Below are positions 12,264 through 24,800 of a DNA stretch of 64,000 bases, in pieces (within the stretch, counting starts at the first letter, position 1; every line of letters starts with the position of its first letter). Origin of the DNA: Solea solea. Lineage: Eukaryota; Chordata; Actinopteri; Pleuronectiformes; Soleidae. Location of the stretch: assembly GCF_958295425.1 (NCBI RefSeq), contig NC_081135.1:23933613-23997612 (forward strand), in the 5' to 3' direction. The notes beneath the pieces are model-generated. The model saw nothing but the letters and a program-made list of their open reading frames with translations. It was not told the DNA's origin and did not search any database. A program made the translations under genes and the position numbers.

Positions 12264-13730
12264 TTACACAATGTAATAACCATAAGTCAATGTATTTTTA
12301 TGCTAAAATTTAGTTTTCTGTTTATGGTTTATGATAATTCAATGTGCTATCTCTTTATCCCCTCTGTACAGGGTGTAGCTTTGACTTACCTGTGATCTCA
12401 TTCTCATTCTGATTCTGATTTTGATCTGAGTGCTTAAGGATGTATAGAGTCATTGAAGGTTGGCATTTTTATTTAAACTCTCCACAAGTGTAGATGTAGG
12501 CAACTGGACCTGCTTTAGTTCGGTTAAAGCTGTTTCACCTCTCACCTCCCAGCATCAGGATCAAAATCAGGCTTGGTTCTGTTTGAAGGACGGGTGGATG
12601 GGGATTAAGATCTCTAATTACAAGACATGACTTAGTATTTAATGTTCTTTAGGACTGCACGTTATAACATGCAGTATTTGTATTTGTGAAATACTTGAGT
12701 TATGGGATAATTTGGTGGGTTCCTTTTTCCTTCTTGATGATGATAATGTTGGAGATGCAGGTCAAATTTCCACCTTGTTGACTCCAGATGGATGAAATTT
12801 ACATTAGCCTCATCTGAACTCCGAGGTTCACCGCTACTGCTACGATGGTTAAAACAAGAATAAAATATTTTTAAGTCATTTCACTTTCACTACAGTGGAC
12901 TTGCGTTTGTCTTTAAACTATCAAGAAAAAGAAGAATAGTTTGGCCTGGGGACATTACTGCAATTTTAATGAGACTTGTCCCCTGCAGTGCTGCTTGTTT
13001 CATTTATGGTGCTAAGAGTGTGTATTGTTAGAAATGAAAAGAATAGCTTCAGACAGTAAAAGCTGCTGTTAAATAAATAACGGCTTTGGTTGCCTGTTTC
13101 CTTGTCCCACACTCTATTTAAATCCTGTTTTCTTTCTCTTTACTGGCTTTGATATAATTAACATAGCACAATTAAGCATGGGCACAGTGACATGTGATAT
13201 AATGCAAGTTTCAAACAGCAACGTGGCTGTTTGTTTTTATTTCCTTTTGGTCATAAACTTAAGACGGGTTTTTCATGTTGAAATGAACTGTGCCACTGGT
13301 CCCTTGTTCTCCAAATGGAATTTATTGATTGCATGAAGCGTGTTATCAGGGCCTTAAATGGTGTCTCTATCTGTTTCTCACACTTACAGCTTTTGTGAGA
13401 CACTGCAATTGTGCAGTAAAGCCCCTGAAATCGATATCTGCCAAAGTCAGTGGCATGTCATGTCTGTGCTGAACGACCATCATTAACAACCAACGTTGCT
13501 TCATATATCAGTCGCCATGGTAAAATGAAAAGCCGCAAGTAAATCTCTGTCACATTACAGACCCCAACACCAGTGGACATCCCAAAAAAAATGTGTACAC
13601 ATTCACACGTTTATTGTATTTCAAATGTTTTTGTGAGGGAATTGTTTCGCACGCAAACCCATTTTCACATTTTGTAACTTGAAGATGCAAACATTAAAAA
13701 GTAATGAATAAATAAATTGTGGGAATAATG

Positions 13731-13752
13731 ATAATAATAATAATAATAATAA
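13731..13752. repeat. TAA microsatellite
   Basis: About seven ATA/TAA units. Confidence 0.9.
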
Positions 13753-13861
13753 AAGAACCCTCTAAAACTCTTTACTGGGTTTCATGGCAGCAAAGCCCAG
13801 CTGAGGTTATGACAAGGTCACAAATCACAGACAACTGCAAGACTTTATATATCACACATTA

Positions 13862-13981
13862 ATCCTTTTAAATATGTTTTTTTGAATGAAAATAAGAATA
13901 ATGATGTAAAAATTACCATTCCCTCTGATATTGCGAATCATATCGCAATCGCATGTATTTATTCAAAATCATTCAGCCCTA
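13862..13981 (-). mobile_element. End fragment of the GGGCTGA-type hAT-like element
   Basis: Read on the minus strand it starts TAGGGCTGAATGATTTTGAA, then GCGATTGCGATATGATTCGC. These blocks are shared with the longer copy at 43746-44453, with a short internal deletion relative to it. Confidence 0.65.
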
Positions 13982-16122
13982 CTACCTACTATCTGAGTGT
14001 TTTTTCAATAATTAAATCAAGTTTTCTGATTTTTTCTGAGCTTTTTAAATGTGAATATTTAAAAATAAATCATCAAAACAGAATAATTTTGGTTTGTGGA
14101 CAAAAAAAAGAGAATTCATCATTTCAACAACATTTTTCAACATTTTTCAACATTTTCTGATATTCTACGGACCACACAAGGACTCATGCAGGCGTACTTG
14201 CTTGTTTACAGGGCATTTAACATATCTGCAAACGCCGAGTTCATTTTGTTCCGATGGAGTCACTCGCAAACAGCATTCTCAAGCTTCACCGGCACAAAGA
14301 AAAACGAGCGCTCCTGCTGTATCAGCTCACTGGCTGTGCTAAAATATACGGAGCTACAAACCATTTGACTGTGAACACTGCGAAGTCTCATATGAAGAGA
14401 CATGCCAGGTGTGCTACCTGTGCTTGTGCCCAAAATGGAAGCACAGCTGTGATACACAGATGTGTGAGCGTAGGCTGAGAACGCCCGTGCCTGCAAATTT
14501 ACCCAAATTTGTTGTCAAGTGTGGATAGAACAGGGATGCTTCAAGCGCAGAATATCACCTCACATTTCATCAAATCATTTGTTACTTCACTGTTAGACTT
14601 TCCCCTCTTCGATAACACGCCTAATGTGACAAATTCATCCATTCCTCTGCCTCAGTGAGTGTGACCTAAACACCAAACCATCACCCTATTGTTTTCATCA
14701 ATTTCCTCACTTTTAAGAGTGGAAAGATGGATATTTGACAATCTTGGATGAGTTTCCCCTGAATTGACTGCATTACAGTGTAATGAAACTTATATTTTTA
14801 ACATATTTTTTCCCTTGATATAACACAACAACCAAATATGGAAGCTGTTGCCCTCCATTAATTTTCCAACCTCACACTGCACATCTGCATTCCTCCTCTC
14901 TCTGCCTCCATATTTATGATGCACAGTAGAAGTAATACCGGCATTGTGTGTCTGTTTGCAATGTGACTTCATCCTGATTATGTCGTCCCCCTGCATGTTT
15001 TTACACAGTGAATGAACCACGGGTAAACTTCTCTTCATTAGGGACAAGGCCAAGGACAGCATGAGCTGAAGAAATCATCAACCGTCTTACAGGGAATGTT
15101 TTCCAAATTAAGAGCAGAAAAGCAGAAATCATTAAAAGTTGACTAAAAGCGTGAGAGGTTCCAGTGTTTTGCAGTGTCTCAGCTCATAGGTGCTTATGAA
15201 AAAAAAACTTAATTTAACACTTCTAATTAGTGCTCGACAATCCTCCTTCTTGAAAGACTAGCTTTACCACCACCAACTGGCTTTTTTTAACAGCTACAAC
15301 CATTTGGTTATTTTAGTTTTTTGTAAAAACAGCACACTTGCGTTTATTAATTAGCAAACTGCAAATGCAGTTTTGATGTGCACGGGTTGTTTGTCACGAT
15401 TAATTTTTTTTCACAAAATAAAGCACAGCATAGCCTTCCTTTATATCACATATTTATATACTATCATACAGTCAGCATTAACTCGACCTTTGAACTTACC
15501 GATGTGGGCAGAAGCGAATCACATATTCTTTCTATAGACTTCTGTGCAGTAGGTGACACAAACTCCAGTTTCCTGTCAGAAAAGGTTGTCTAATGGTGAG
15601 CTAAAGAAAGGAACATACTCTTAAGACTTAAGATATTATAGTATGTCAGCCTTTTGTTAAGTGGTTAAAATCAGTTTTCCTTGCGTCCACTCTGGCTGCC
15701 ATTTTTCAGTGATGGCTGACAGATGGCTGTCAGAGGCTAACAGAGCAGTGTCTGTCTGTCCAATGTTACTAAAAATGATGGCGATGTAATGTCTGCCATG
15801 TCCACCATTGCCGGTAACGGGGGGGGGGGGGACGACAAGCATGTCAGAAAGCTCTGTTTAAGCCATGCAGGGTTTAGGCTAAACACATACACATGATTTG
15901 ACACCATATTTGAATTGGCAGACGCTCGTGCTGCCACTTGGAACGTTCAATTCCTCAACACAATCAGAGCAAAGCATTTGACGCCTCCACTGCGTATACG
16001 TACAGTATGAGTAGGAAGTAAAGAGCAAGCCTCCATTTCTCCGGCTGGTTCTTGGCGCCTTGGGCGAGCTGTTTATCTGCTTATCTCTCAATAATTACAA
16101 GACATCTGAACTACAGTTTCCC
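13982..16122. other. Intronic sequence without recognised gene
   Basis: Several overlapping frames of 70-90 codons around 14094-14496 lie on both strands and look like old repeat sequence. A G10 run sits at 15822-15831. Nothing further was identified. Confidence 0.45.
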
Positions 16123-16272
16123 TTTAACCCTTAGCACACAGAGCATTAGGCAGCTTTTTTCTATTACTATGTTAAAACATATACAGAGGCTATAATAGAA
16201 TGTGCACTATGACTTTTGTATTCATTTTCACCAACTACAGTATATAAACACACCTCAGCAAAACATACTCTA

Positions 16273-17019
16273 TGTCGTCTTGTTCTCCGCCTATGTCTCC
16301 TCCTTTTCCTGCATTCACCACGGCATGCAATCAGTTCACCTGCGGCGGGAGTAGCACACCTGCTCCCAGTCTAATCATCAAGCCTCTACTCATTTCCTGG
16401 TTCTCCAGCCTCTCGTCGTCAGATTGGTACAGACCTCTCTGTGGTAAACGGTGGTCACGGTTCTCTGGATAGATATCTTGGTTCTCTATTGCTAGTTATT
16501 TGCTTATATTCTGCTTTTCGTTAAAGGAATACTTCACCGCTTTGCATTTAGCTTTGTGTTACTAGAATAGGGGTAGTATTTTTGAAAAATGGTGCCTCCC
16601 AACCTCAGTTTCTCCTTAGTAGAGAAATATCTTCATTCTTTTTTTTGTTACGTGCCCACCAGTGATACTTAACGCTAACAGGACCAAGTGTCACTGGTGG
16701 GCACGTAACAAAGAAAATAATGAAGATATCTCTTAACTCAGGGGTAACTGAGGTTTGGAAGCACAATTTTTCAAAAACACTACCGCTATTACAAAGCTAG
16801 ATGCAAATCTGTGAAGTATTCCTTTAACTCCTGTGCTCTCCTGTGCTCAGAACTTCCTCCCACATGCTTGCTGCCACTGACGCCTGGATCAGATCTCTGC
16901 CTTCACTAACGGTTCCTGCATTGTTCATCTCATCTGTTAACCCATTCTGCAAGAAACTGTTAAACTGCCTCCTGCCTTCGCCTGCCTGCGCTAGGCACCA
17001 CCTCGCCTTAACACTCAAA
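16273..17019. mobile_element. Unclassified insertion nested inside the piggyBac-like MITE
   Basis: Pyrimidine-rich, CCT/CTG-rich sequence with no counterpart in the other copies of the host MITE, so it arrived later. It is itself split by the foldback MITE at 16521-16827. It resembles the LTR or terminal region of a retroelement in composition, but I could not confirm termini or a target duplication. Confidence 0.5.
16521..16827. mobile_element. Foldback MITE, copy 1
   Basis: Starts TTAAAGGAATACTTCAC and ends GTGAAGTATTCCTTTAA. Almost the whole 307 bp is one long imperfect hairpin: GGTAGTATTTTTGAAAAA pairs with TTTTTCAAAAACACTACC, and TTACGTGCCCACCAGTGA pairs with TCACTGGTGGGCACGTAA near the centre. 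TTAA at both ends suggests a TTAA-targeting source. Confidence 0.9.
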
Positions 17020-17230
17020 AATACGACACATTTCAATGTTCGCTTGGCTCGTTTTTATGAACAGAAAATAGAAGAAAGATTGTCTATTTTGTGACTTTTG
17101 CACGATTACCACTACTTTAAAAAAACTGCAATTATAAAATAAATCATAGGAAGACGAAACCTATAAACACACACACAGCCAGGATGTCCATATAAAAGTT
17201 GTGTATTATTCCCACAACAATTTATAGAAC

Positions 17231-18740
17231 TAGAGGAACATGAAATTGGAATAATAACACTGGCTTATTAGCATGCTGGCTCGTCTATCACCTCAGCCCA
17301 TCCTGTCAATCTTAAGGCTCTTCAGCCAATTACTAATGACAGTGTTGTGTGTACCACTGCCCTCATTGTACGGTTGTGAGCTCCCTGCTAGCTGTGGCTG
17401 GGTGGAATGATGGGAAGATTTCCTTGTGTAGAGCAGAACATCCTACTAATCAATCGCCTCATGCCTTATCTTCTCTCCTCCATGCAGGTTCAAAGAGTCG
17501 ACTGCTCAGTGCTAATAGGGCAGTTCTCTAAGGACCTGATACAAAATGAGACAAACACAGACGGATCACACTGTGAGACACACTTTGTCGCAACACATCT
17601 CTCCTGGAGAAAGTAGTTGTCAATGCATTCATTAAAATGCATGAATTTCTTCACATTAATCTTACACTCTCTCATAGTTTCTCTGTGTTCAGCCTCAAAA
17701 GCCATTTCAGAGTGTGCTTTGAATATGTATATAAAGGAGAATGGGATTCGAGGAGGGCTGTAGTGAAGGAGGAAATACTGTTGTGTATCACTTATGTCCT
17801 CTGTGCTGCAGTGGAGACAGATCCAGGATGGACTGGATGGGGCATTCAGATAAAAAACAGAGGATGAAGGTTCATTTCAAACAGTGTTCCCCAGGCAATA
17901 TTCAGAGCAAAGGAGGTGTTTGTAAAGGTGCAGAAGAGAGCTGGTCGCTCTGTGAGTGCAGTGTTCTTGAGCTATACCGGGTTACAGCCCTCCATTGTTT
18001 AATTACCACACGGAGACAAGGCCACTGTGTTTGACACCCCTCACTGCAAAATGCTAAGATCGCAACGTGAACGCCGACATGCCACGAGCCTCACAGAATC
18101 CTGGAATAGCTAGGAAACAAAGCATCTATTTAAAATGATAGATTTTAAATAGAAAAAAAAACAGATTGAAACCATAAACGTGTCCTGAAACTTTATTAGA
18201 ATGATTTATTTAGTGATTGCAACCACAGGAGAATCAAGAGGCAAAGCCCAGTGTGTGGTGTCCTTCACAATAGTATACATGCAAAGCATTTATTTGCATA
18301 AATTGCAGACTATCACTGATGGAGACGTCAAATAAGTACTAATTTGTTGTTTCAGTTATTTTCTTGACAAATTGACCTGTGAACTCAAAAACGTTGAGGG
18401 CCACATCACGTATGTTTCCATGCAGAGTTACCGAGCTCGGTCAGGGACATAACCCTATTTCAGCTTGTTTGTATTTGGCATTTTCAGGTTGACCTACATC
18501 ATTATGCCACAACGACTTTAGCTGGTAGATAGTTGTTAGCAGGTTGAGTGCCATTCTTCCTACCATCTTTATACTTTAAATATTCATTTCTTTCAGCTGA
18601 ATTTCGCCATGTTTTTCTCAGTGTTTTCTGCATCTTCTTCTGTGTACCTGATTACTCTTTTATTTTCAGGTCAAAGTCAGGGGGGTGGAAACTGTGAAAC
18701 AAGCACCCAGGTTAGATTGAATCTGACTGAACATGTACAT
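17231..18740. other. Intronic sequence without recognised gene
   Basis: No recognisable repeat or gene. Open frames at 17349-18034 are under 100 codons, overlap on both strands and match nothing. Confidence 0.45.
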
Positions 18741-18915
18741 GGCAGCCCATGGCCAAGAGGAAAGAAACTGAGCTTGTAAGCGGAAGGTCACTGGTTCAAA
18801 TACCCCTGAGCAAGGCACCTAATCCCCCATTGTTCCCCTGTTCTGTGATAAGATGGGTTAAATGCAGAGGTCCAATTCACTATCACTAATTGGTGTGTGT
18901 GCAAAAAATGACTAA
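18741..18915 (+). mobile_element. tRNA-derived SINE, copy 2
   Basis: GGCAGCCCATGGCCAAGAGG head with A-box-like TGGCCAAGAGG (18750-18760) and B-box-like GGTTCAAATAC (18793-18803), then CCTGAGCAAGGCACC and GATGGGTTAAATGCAGAGG. Confidence 0.8.
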
Positions 18916-19750
18916 TTCTAATTCAGTAATTTGACTCCAAACTGCATTATCTGAGTGTGTTAATAGTCAGACTAACATGTTTACATGTATTTTAAAGGTC
19001 CACTTTTAGTCGGACTAACACAATAATTTGATTATTTCTTCTCTTCATTCAAAAGACTTTGACTTTTTGTCTTAAGGATACTGTCTCTCACTGCTAATGT
19101 TTGCCGAACAATTGGAAAAGGAAACAGTAAAAGTTGAAGTGTAAAACTACTTTTTACTCTGACATACAGTTTTAAACCGCAGACCCCAGTGGGATGAGAG
19201 GCACAGCAGGCTTGAAATCTCTGATTCAGTCTCTTTCTAAATCAGCTGAACCCCACAGCTTTCCTAAAGCTCCACTTTGCCCATGTATTAAGCCTTAATG
19301 CAAGTCCTCTCTATTGATTTGTTAGCCGTGCATTTCCTGTCCTGCTTTGATGTCATTGTGGTGTCAGTGTATGGAAGATTGCAGATAAAAAATATAGAGG
19401 ATTTTAGCTTTTAAGCTTGTTATTTCTGGGGATTATTCGGCCACTGTTGAATTAACATTTTTATTCTATGTTCTGGCCACAAAATGGATTATTCTACTCT
19501 TTTCTGCTGAAGTGATATCAAATGCCCATCACTGATATGCTGCTGCCATGAACCCCCTCCAGGGCAGAGACCAGTGCTCATTGGGTCTGGAGAGACTTCT
19601 GTGTAGAGGATTTTACCAGCTTGGCCTCCAAGCTCTGCAGCACTAAAAACAGGGATCCGAGCAAAAATAAAGACACTGACCAAACATAGCACAAAGAGAT
19701 CATCCTACATTACAGAGGAATATTCACAAAGGCTGCGATTCTAATGCTCT

Positions 19751-19772
19751 GTGTGTGTGTGTGTGTGTGTGT
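19751..19772. repeat. TG microsatellite
   Basis: Eleven GT units. Confidence 0.95.
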
Positions 19773-21832
19773 TCAGTACGTCAAAGCTCTGGCATTGGTG
19801 AGTGTCCTGCTGATTTGGTTCACGTTTGTGAATGAGGGAAAAAAAAAAACGAGCCTTGGTTTCTTTTGACCTACAGGGACCCCATCACAGCTTTACTGGG
19901 AAACAGCTGAATTTCTACGGAAAACACCGCCTGTGTTGGGCAGACTGGATGTGGTCCACTGGTCCCTGTGCAGAGCCCAATACACACTGCATGGTATCTG
20001 AGCGAGGAGCAGTGCACAGCACAAAAACTACAATACCAACAAAAGGCAGATTAATGGCCAGGATAATCACAACCTGGAGATTTGCCTTTGTTTGTGTTTG
20101 TGTTTTCTGACTCAACAATTTCTGCCCAGAGCACAGCTTTGCCACAGACTTGCAGACATGGCTGTGAGCAGCAGCTGGCTTTCTGACTGTAGTTCTTATT
20201 TGATGCAGCTGCTGAAATACATTATAACAGGATTTGCATTTTTTTTTTTTGGCAATACAAAAGGGGCTACATCCAAAAATGAATATTATTTCAAAACATA
20301 GGGGGAAAAAAAAACAAGAAAATTCCTGATTGACGAGTACATAAAATATGGAATAATTGCAAAGAGACACAAAATAACAATGACCTGTGTTGCACATCAA
20401 AGGGTTAAAGTATGGGTGATCTATTGTCTACTATGCTATTAGGGTGTACATTTGGGCACGTCATTAAAGCCGTAATAACTCAATTCCCATTTTTGACCAT
20501 TTGGGGTGGTGGAATAATGGCACAGAGGATCATGATCTTTAAGGTTGATATAACAAACAACAGGAGGTATACGTAATAAAAATGTTTCTTTCGACTTGTT
20601 TCATTTAAACCTGAAATTCAACACACTTTAAGCTCTATTTTTTGGTCTTTAGCAACTTCTGATGGTAATATGCTCCATTAATCACCAGCTACAGTCTCCA
20701 AATGCCCCTGTCTGGTATTTATTGCTAAACAGCTGGTGTACAGTGAATTTACAGCCGCCCGCTGCTGAAAACAACGCTATAAGAGCGAATCAGGACAGGT
20801 TGTGGGGTTATTTTCGACTTCTATCGTATTTCCATTCAGAAACAAAGAACCCATATATATTTATATCCTTTTTATTCTGCATCACATGATATCAGGAAAC
20901 AAATATTACCAAGATAAATAGGTAAAAGCGCACTGATGTCTTGAGCCGAGGGGAACCTAACACTCCTCTGTGCGCCTGGTAGCCGTTTGGTAGGTTGTTT
21001 GCCGAGTTCACGAGACAAGCCGATTTGAATACGCCCCCGTCGTATTCATGACCTGTTAACTCACATTTTTCTGACAGCGTCAGAGTTCAGGATATGACAA
21101 CATGCATGTTGCACTTGAACGCAGCATTAGACGGAGAGATGACACCGGGGATAATGTCGGTGTGGCATTTCTACAATGAAAACTCTCACGCTCTCATTAG
21201 CGACTGCATTCAGCTCAGCTGCTTTTGAAGAAACAGGCTGAATCCTAGAACAGTAGACTGTTTAACAGAGTGCAGCAAAACACAAGGAAAAGAGGATTTT
21301 ATTTTGACATTTGTTGATGACTATATTTGTTTTTGTGCATGTGTGTGAAAACAAGAGGGAGAAGAGAGTGAGAAAAGGTTTCTTAAGTTTTATTAGCAAT
21401 TAAAAAAAAGTAGTTTGGATTAATTAGTTCATAATAATTGTTTATTTAACCTCTTCCCTAACCTGCGTGTGGAAGAAAACAGCAGAATGAGTATAAATTT
21501 AAGTCCAATTAAATTAAGTGTTGCTAAATTTGAATGTCACAGGTGGGGTTCACATTTTTATGGGCCATGCTTTTTAAAAAAAAACACACATCACTAGTAG
21601 GCATGGGTGTTTACTGGCTTCTGCTGTCACACTTCATTTTGATTTGGTCTGACATGTATGCTCAACTGCAACTTTAAAGTAATGCAAATTGGACCTTTAA
21701 ATACAGGAGAGGGGGATGAGTTAGAAGCTTGTCATGGGAGATTAATTTTCTAATGACAGATATGAAACATATTAAACTAAACACTGTGCCTGGGTCCAAC
21801 TGAGCTATTATTCCCGCTCACTAAATTAGAGA

Positions 21833-21860
21833 TGCTGCTGCTGCTGCTGCTGCTGCTGCT
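21833..21860. repeat. TGC microsatellite
   Basis: Nine uninterrupted TGC units plus one base in intronic DNA. Confidence 0.95.
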
Positions 21861-24800
21861 CCTCTTCCCTCAGTGAGTGCAGCTTCACGTCTAGTCGTGC
21901 TCTTTGAAGGGTTGTGATTTGTGAAAAGTGGAATGTGATGTCAGGATCCACAAACAGCATAAATGGTGGCATGTCTGAACTCTTTTGTTAGCAGGATATC
22001 AATAGACTCTTACTTCAATTTAAGGAATCAGCGAGCTGCCTTGGACACAACAGCCTCACAACAGACACAATCCCCTTCATTAAGGAAACAGAAAGCACCA
22101 TTACTGCTACAAAACATTATATATCTTTTATGCTAAAGGAGTCGGCGATGGGCAACTTTGTGCGCATAACAATGTGATGTACGATTATGTTTTTGTAACT
22201 GTTGAGATTGATCATAAAACAGCCATTATAATGATTTACAACAGAAACAGAGACTTAATAAACATGTTTCTTTTATGGTTTGAAACCTGCTAAATAATTG
22301 ATTTCGAAATCACTCACAGACACTGAACGTCTTTATTGATCCTGGGTCTCAAATATGATCTTGTTATCTTATCACAGTTAGATATCTGATTCCACGTCAG
22401 GTGATATTTAATGCCCAGTATAAGGTGTGGAGAATACAGCGTCTCAGAGCTCGTGTTATACACGGTTTATTCAGGTTGAAATGGTTTTGAACTGAATGGT
22501 GCATTTGTTTATCTGCTATTCTTTTTACATTCGCATTAGATATCTTTTTCACCATACATTGGATGAATAAAAGTTTAATTAAAAAAAGACACAAAGGGAA
22601 GAAAATTACATATAATTGAATACGGAAAATTTAAAAAACAAATTACACCGGATGGGCAGTGAATAGAGTCTCTGTCGTTACCTATCAAACAACCTTACAT
22701 TTTCACCAAAGTGGTTTGCAGATGGGACTACAAATACGTTTTATCACACCAGTCAAAGGAAACAGCCACATGAGTTTCAATCTGACTGTGTTTCCAGCAC
22801 AGTTACAAACCTTAGAACAAATGGAGAGTGTTTGTTTTTGTGCAAATGAGCACATATCACAAAAACAAACTTTTTTAATACCCTGAGAAAACTCAGGGTG
22901 AACTTTCTAAATCCATAAGCCAAGGGTGTCCAGACTTTCTTAACGAGAGCCAGATTTGAAAATGTGAAGATTCCTGGGGGCCTTTTAAAACAGTAAAAGT
23001 TAAATACAAATGCACTGTTCATTGTCACAATAATCATTTTTTAAATGCAATGTAACCAAATCTAAGCCGCGCAGGAGTGAAGAAATAAAAAAATTCTGCC
23101 TTTCTTTCCTAATAAATAAACCTAATCCTAATAATTTATTGTAAATTGCTTTGGATTATGCGTCTGCTAAATGACATGTAATGTTATAGGAAACAAACGC
23201 ATGTATTTGCCTGTCACAGCTGGGATGCAAACCCAGGACTCTGATGTGAAAGTGCAACTCCTGACCAGCTGAGTTAATGAGGAAGACACGTGACTGGGGC
23301 CAATTTCATAAGCCTTCAGTTGAACCTAAAAAACTATCTTTACCACACTGTAACTTCTCTGTACACTAATAGAGCCGATACATCAGTGCAAATGACCGGT
23401 TGCCAGTTATGCGACATTTGGATAAAGGTTGCAAGTGTTTTATTTTGTGATATAAAAACTCACCACACCTGTTCTCTGGACACTTGCGTGGTGTGATGCG
23501 ACCTTCACTTCGATTACACTCATTTTCGCGCATGTTCACATGGAGATGTAAATAATATAATCTGCTGTTTAACAGCTCATGCTGTTTTCGGTGCAGGGTC
23601 ATGTGACACTGACACCCATCAGTGCATGGCCTTGGACTAAAGAAGAATTTCATTATGTTTCAGTTTGCCCTTGCCGGGTGAGGATTTGTTCTCTCCGGCT
23701 TGTCCACCACGTGGTGTGAGGGGAATTTAGGAAAAATATGAAACTGTCCAAATGACCTTTTCCCAGGACTCACAGGGAGTGCGCTAATTGGCACATTTTC
23801 ACGTTATCAACCGAGGCGAAACAAAAATGTTTTATAGTGCGATGCTAAGTTTAAACAGGAGATTTAAAAAAAAACAAAACACAAATGTCTGGTTTAAAAT
23901 GAAATATAATATCGTAGGCTGCTCTTCATCGATCCATGTAATGTCTCCCAGATAAAAATCCTTATAGCTGTTTATTTCACTACTTTGCTTCAAAACGGTA
24001 AAAGATCAATACAAGAGGAGGAAAATAAACAGTGTGCCTCATAGGTATAATGTGTATAGCTATAATCGATCTCATCATGCAACACTATAAGAAAGGTCAT
24101 GCCTCAAAAACAGTGAGGCTTCTTCGCAATCACTCAATCAATACTGACATTTTATCCACAGAAATAGAGTTGTGAGACGGCGGGTTCTGCACTGTGGCTA
24201 CGTAAGAGCAGGAAATGTACCCTTTAAATGGACACATACAAAGACACACAAAGGTAGCTGTCAAAAGACTCGCCATGAAATACAAAGCGCACACGATCAC
24301 AATGATAAACTCTTCCTTCTGCACATTTCAGAGACCGACGCTGCCCTGCAATGACGTCTGTCACATTTCCAAACTAACAATTCCGTCGCGTGTGCCTCTC
24401 TGGGTTATGTCATGTCGGATCATGTCGTGTGCGTAATCTTGATTTCGGGTTCCGTGTCCTCAATTAGACAGCAGCTCTGTTTTCCCTCACATCGCACCAG
24501 ATGGACCCACAGATGGACACAGCGACGCTCTCTTCCATCAGCTCAGTCAGCAGCCAGCGCGTCATGCGCCAGTCTATCATATCTCTTGGTCCAAATCCAT
24601 GAATTATTTTTCTTTTTTTTATTATTTGCCTGTAAATCACAGACACAAACAATAAAGCTGAAAGAGGCAGAATGTGCTCAGACACGCAGCAGATGTGTGA
24701 CACCCTCCTGCACAGAACACAGCGGCCAAAAAAAAAAGAAGTATCTTGTTTTGTTTGGAAGGCTATGCTTCAGATGCTTGTTAGTGTAGTGGAGCTGTAG

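Larger units (their letters stand above)
10886..13860. other. Intronic sequence without recognised gene
   Basis: Contains opposing open frames around 10771-11458 (142 and 119 codons) that overlap each other on opposite strands and match no family I know. It also has AT-rich tracts and a TAA microsatellite at 13731-13752. No gene is supported. Confidence 0.5.
16123..17230. mobile_element. piggyBac-like MITE, copy 1, interrupted by nested insertions
   Basis: Starts TTAACCCTTAGCACACAGAG and shares GTTAAAACATATA, TATAAACACACCTCAGCAAAA, CGCTTGGCTCGTTTTTATGAA and AGGATGTCCATATAA with the copies at 41205-41582 and 47644-48069. About 750 bases of unrelated sequence (roughly 16273-17019) are inserted in its middle. 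The TTAA-CCC start and TTAA end of the family suggest piggyBac, but no transposase is present. Confidence 0.7.

Noticed and set aside
19915..20400. 161-codon minus-strand open frame
   Set aside because: Runs across A/T homopolymers giving poly-Phe and poly-Lys stretches and overlaps other frames. No splice or family support.
24501..24602. 33-codon frame starting MDPQMDTATLSSISS after an acceptor-like tract
   Set aside because: Too short, no recognised protein, and no matching donor or partner exon. The acceptor-like tract alone is not enough.
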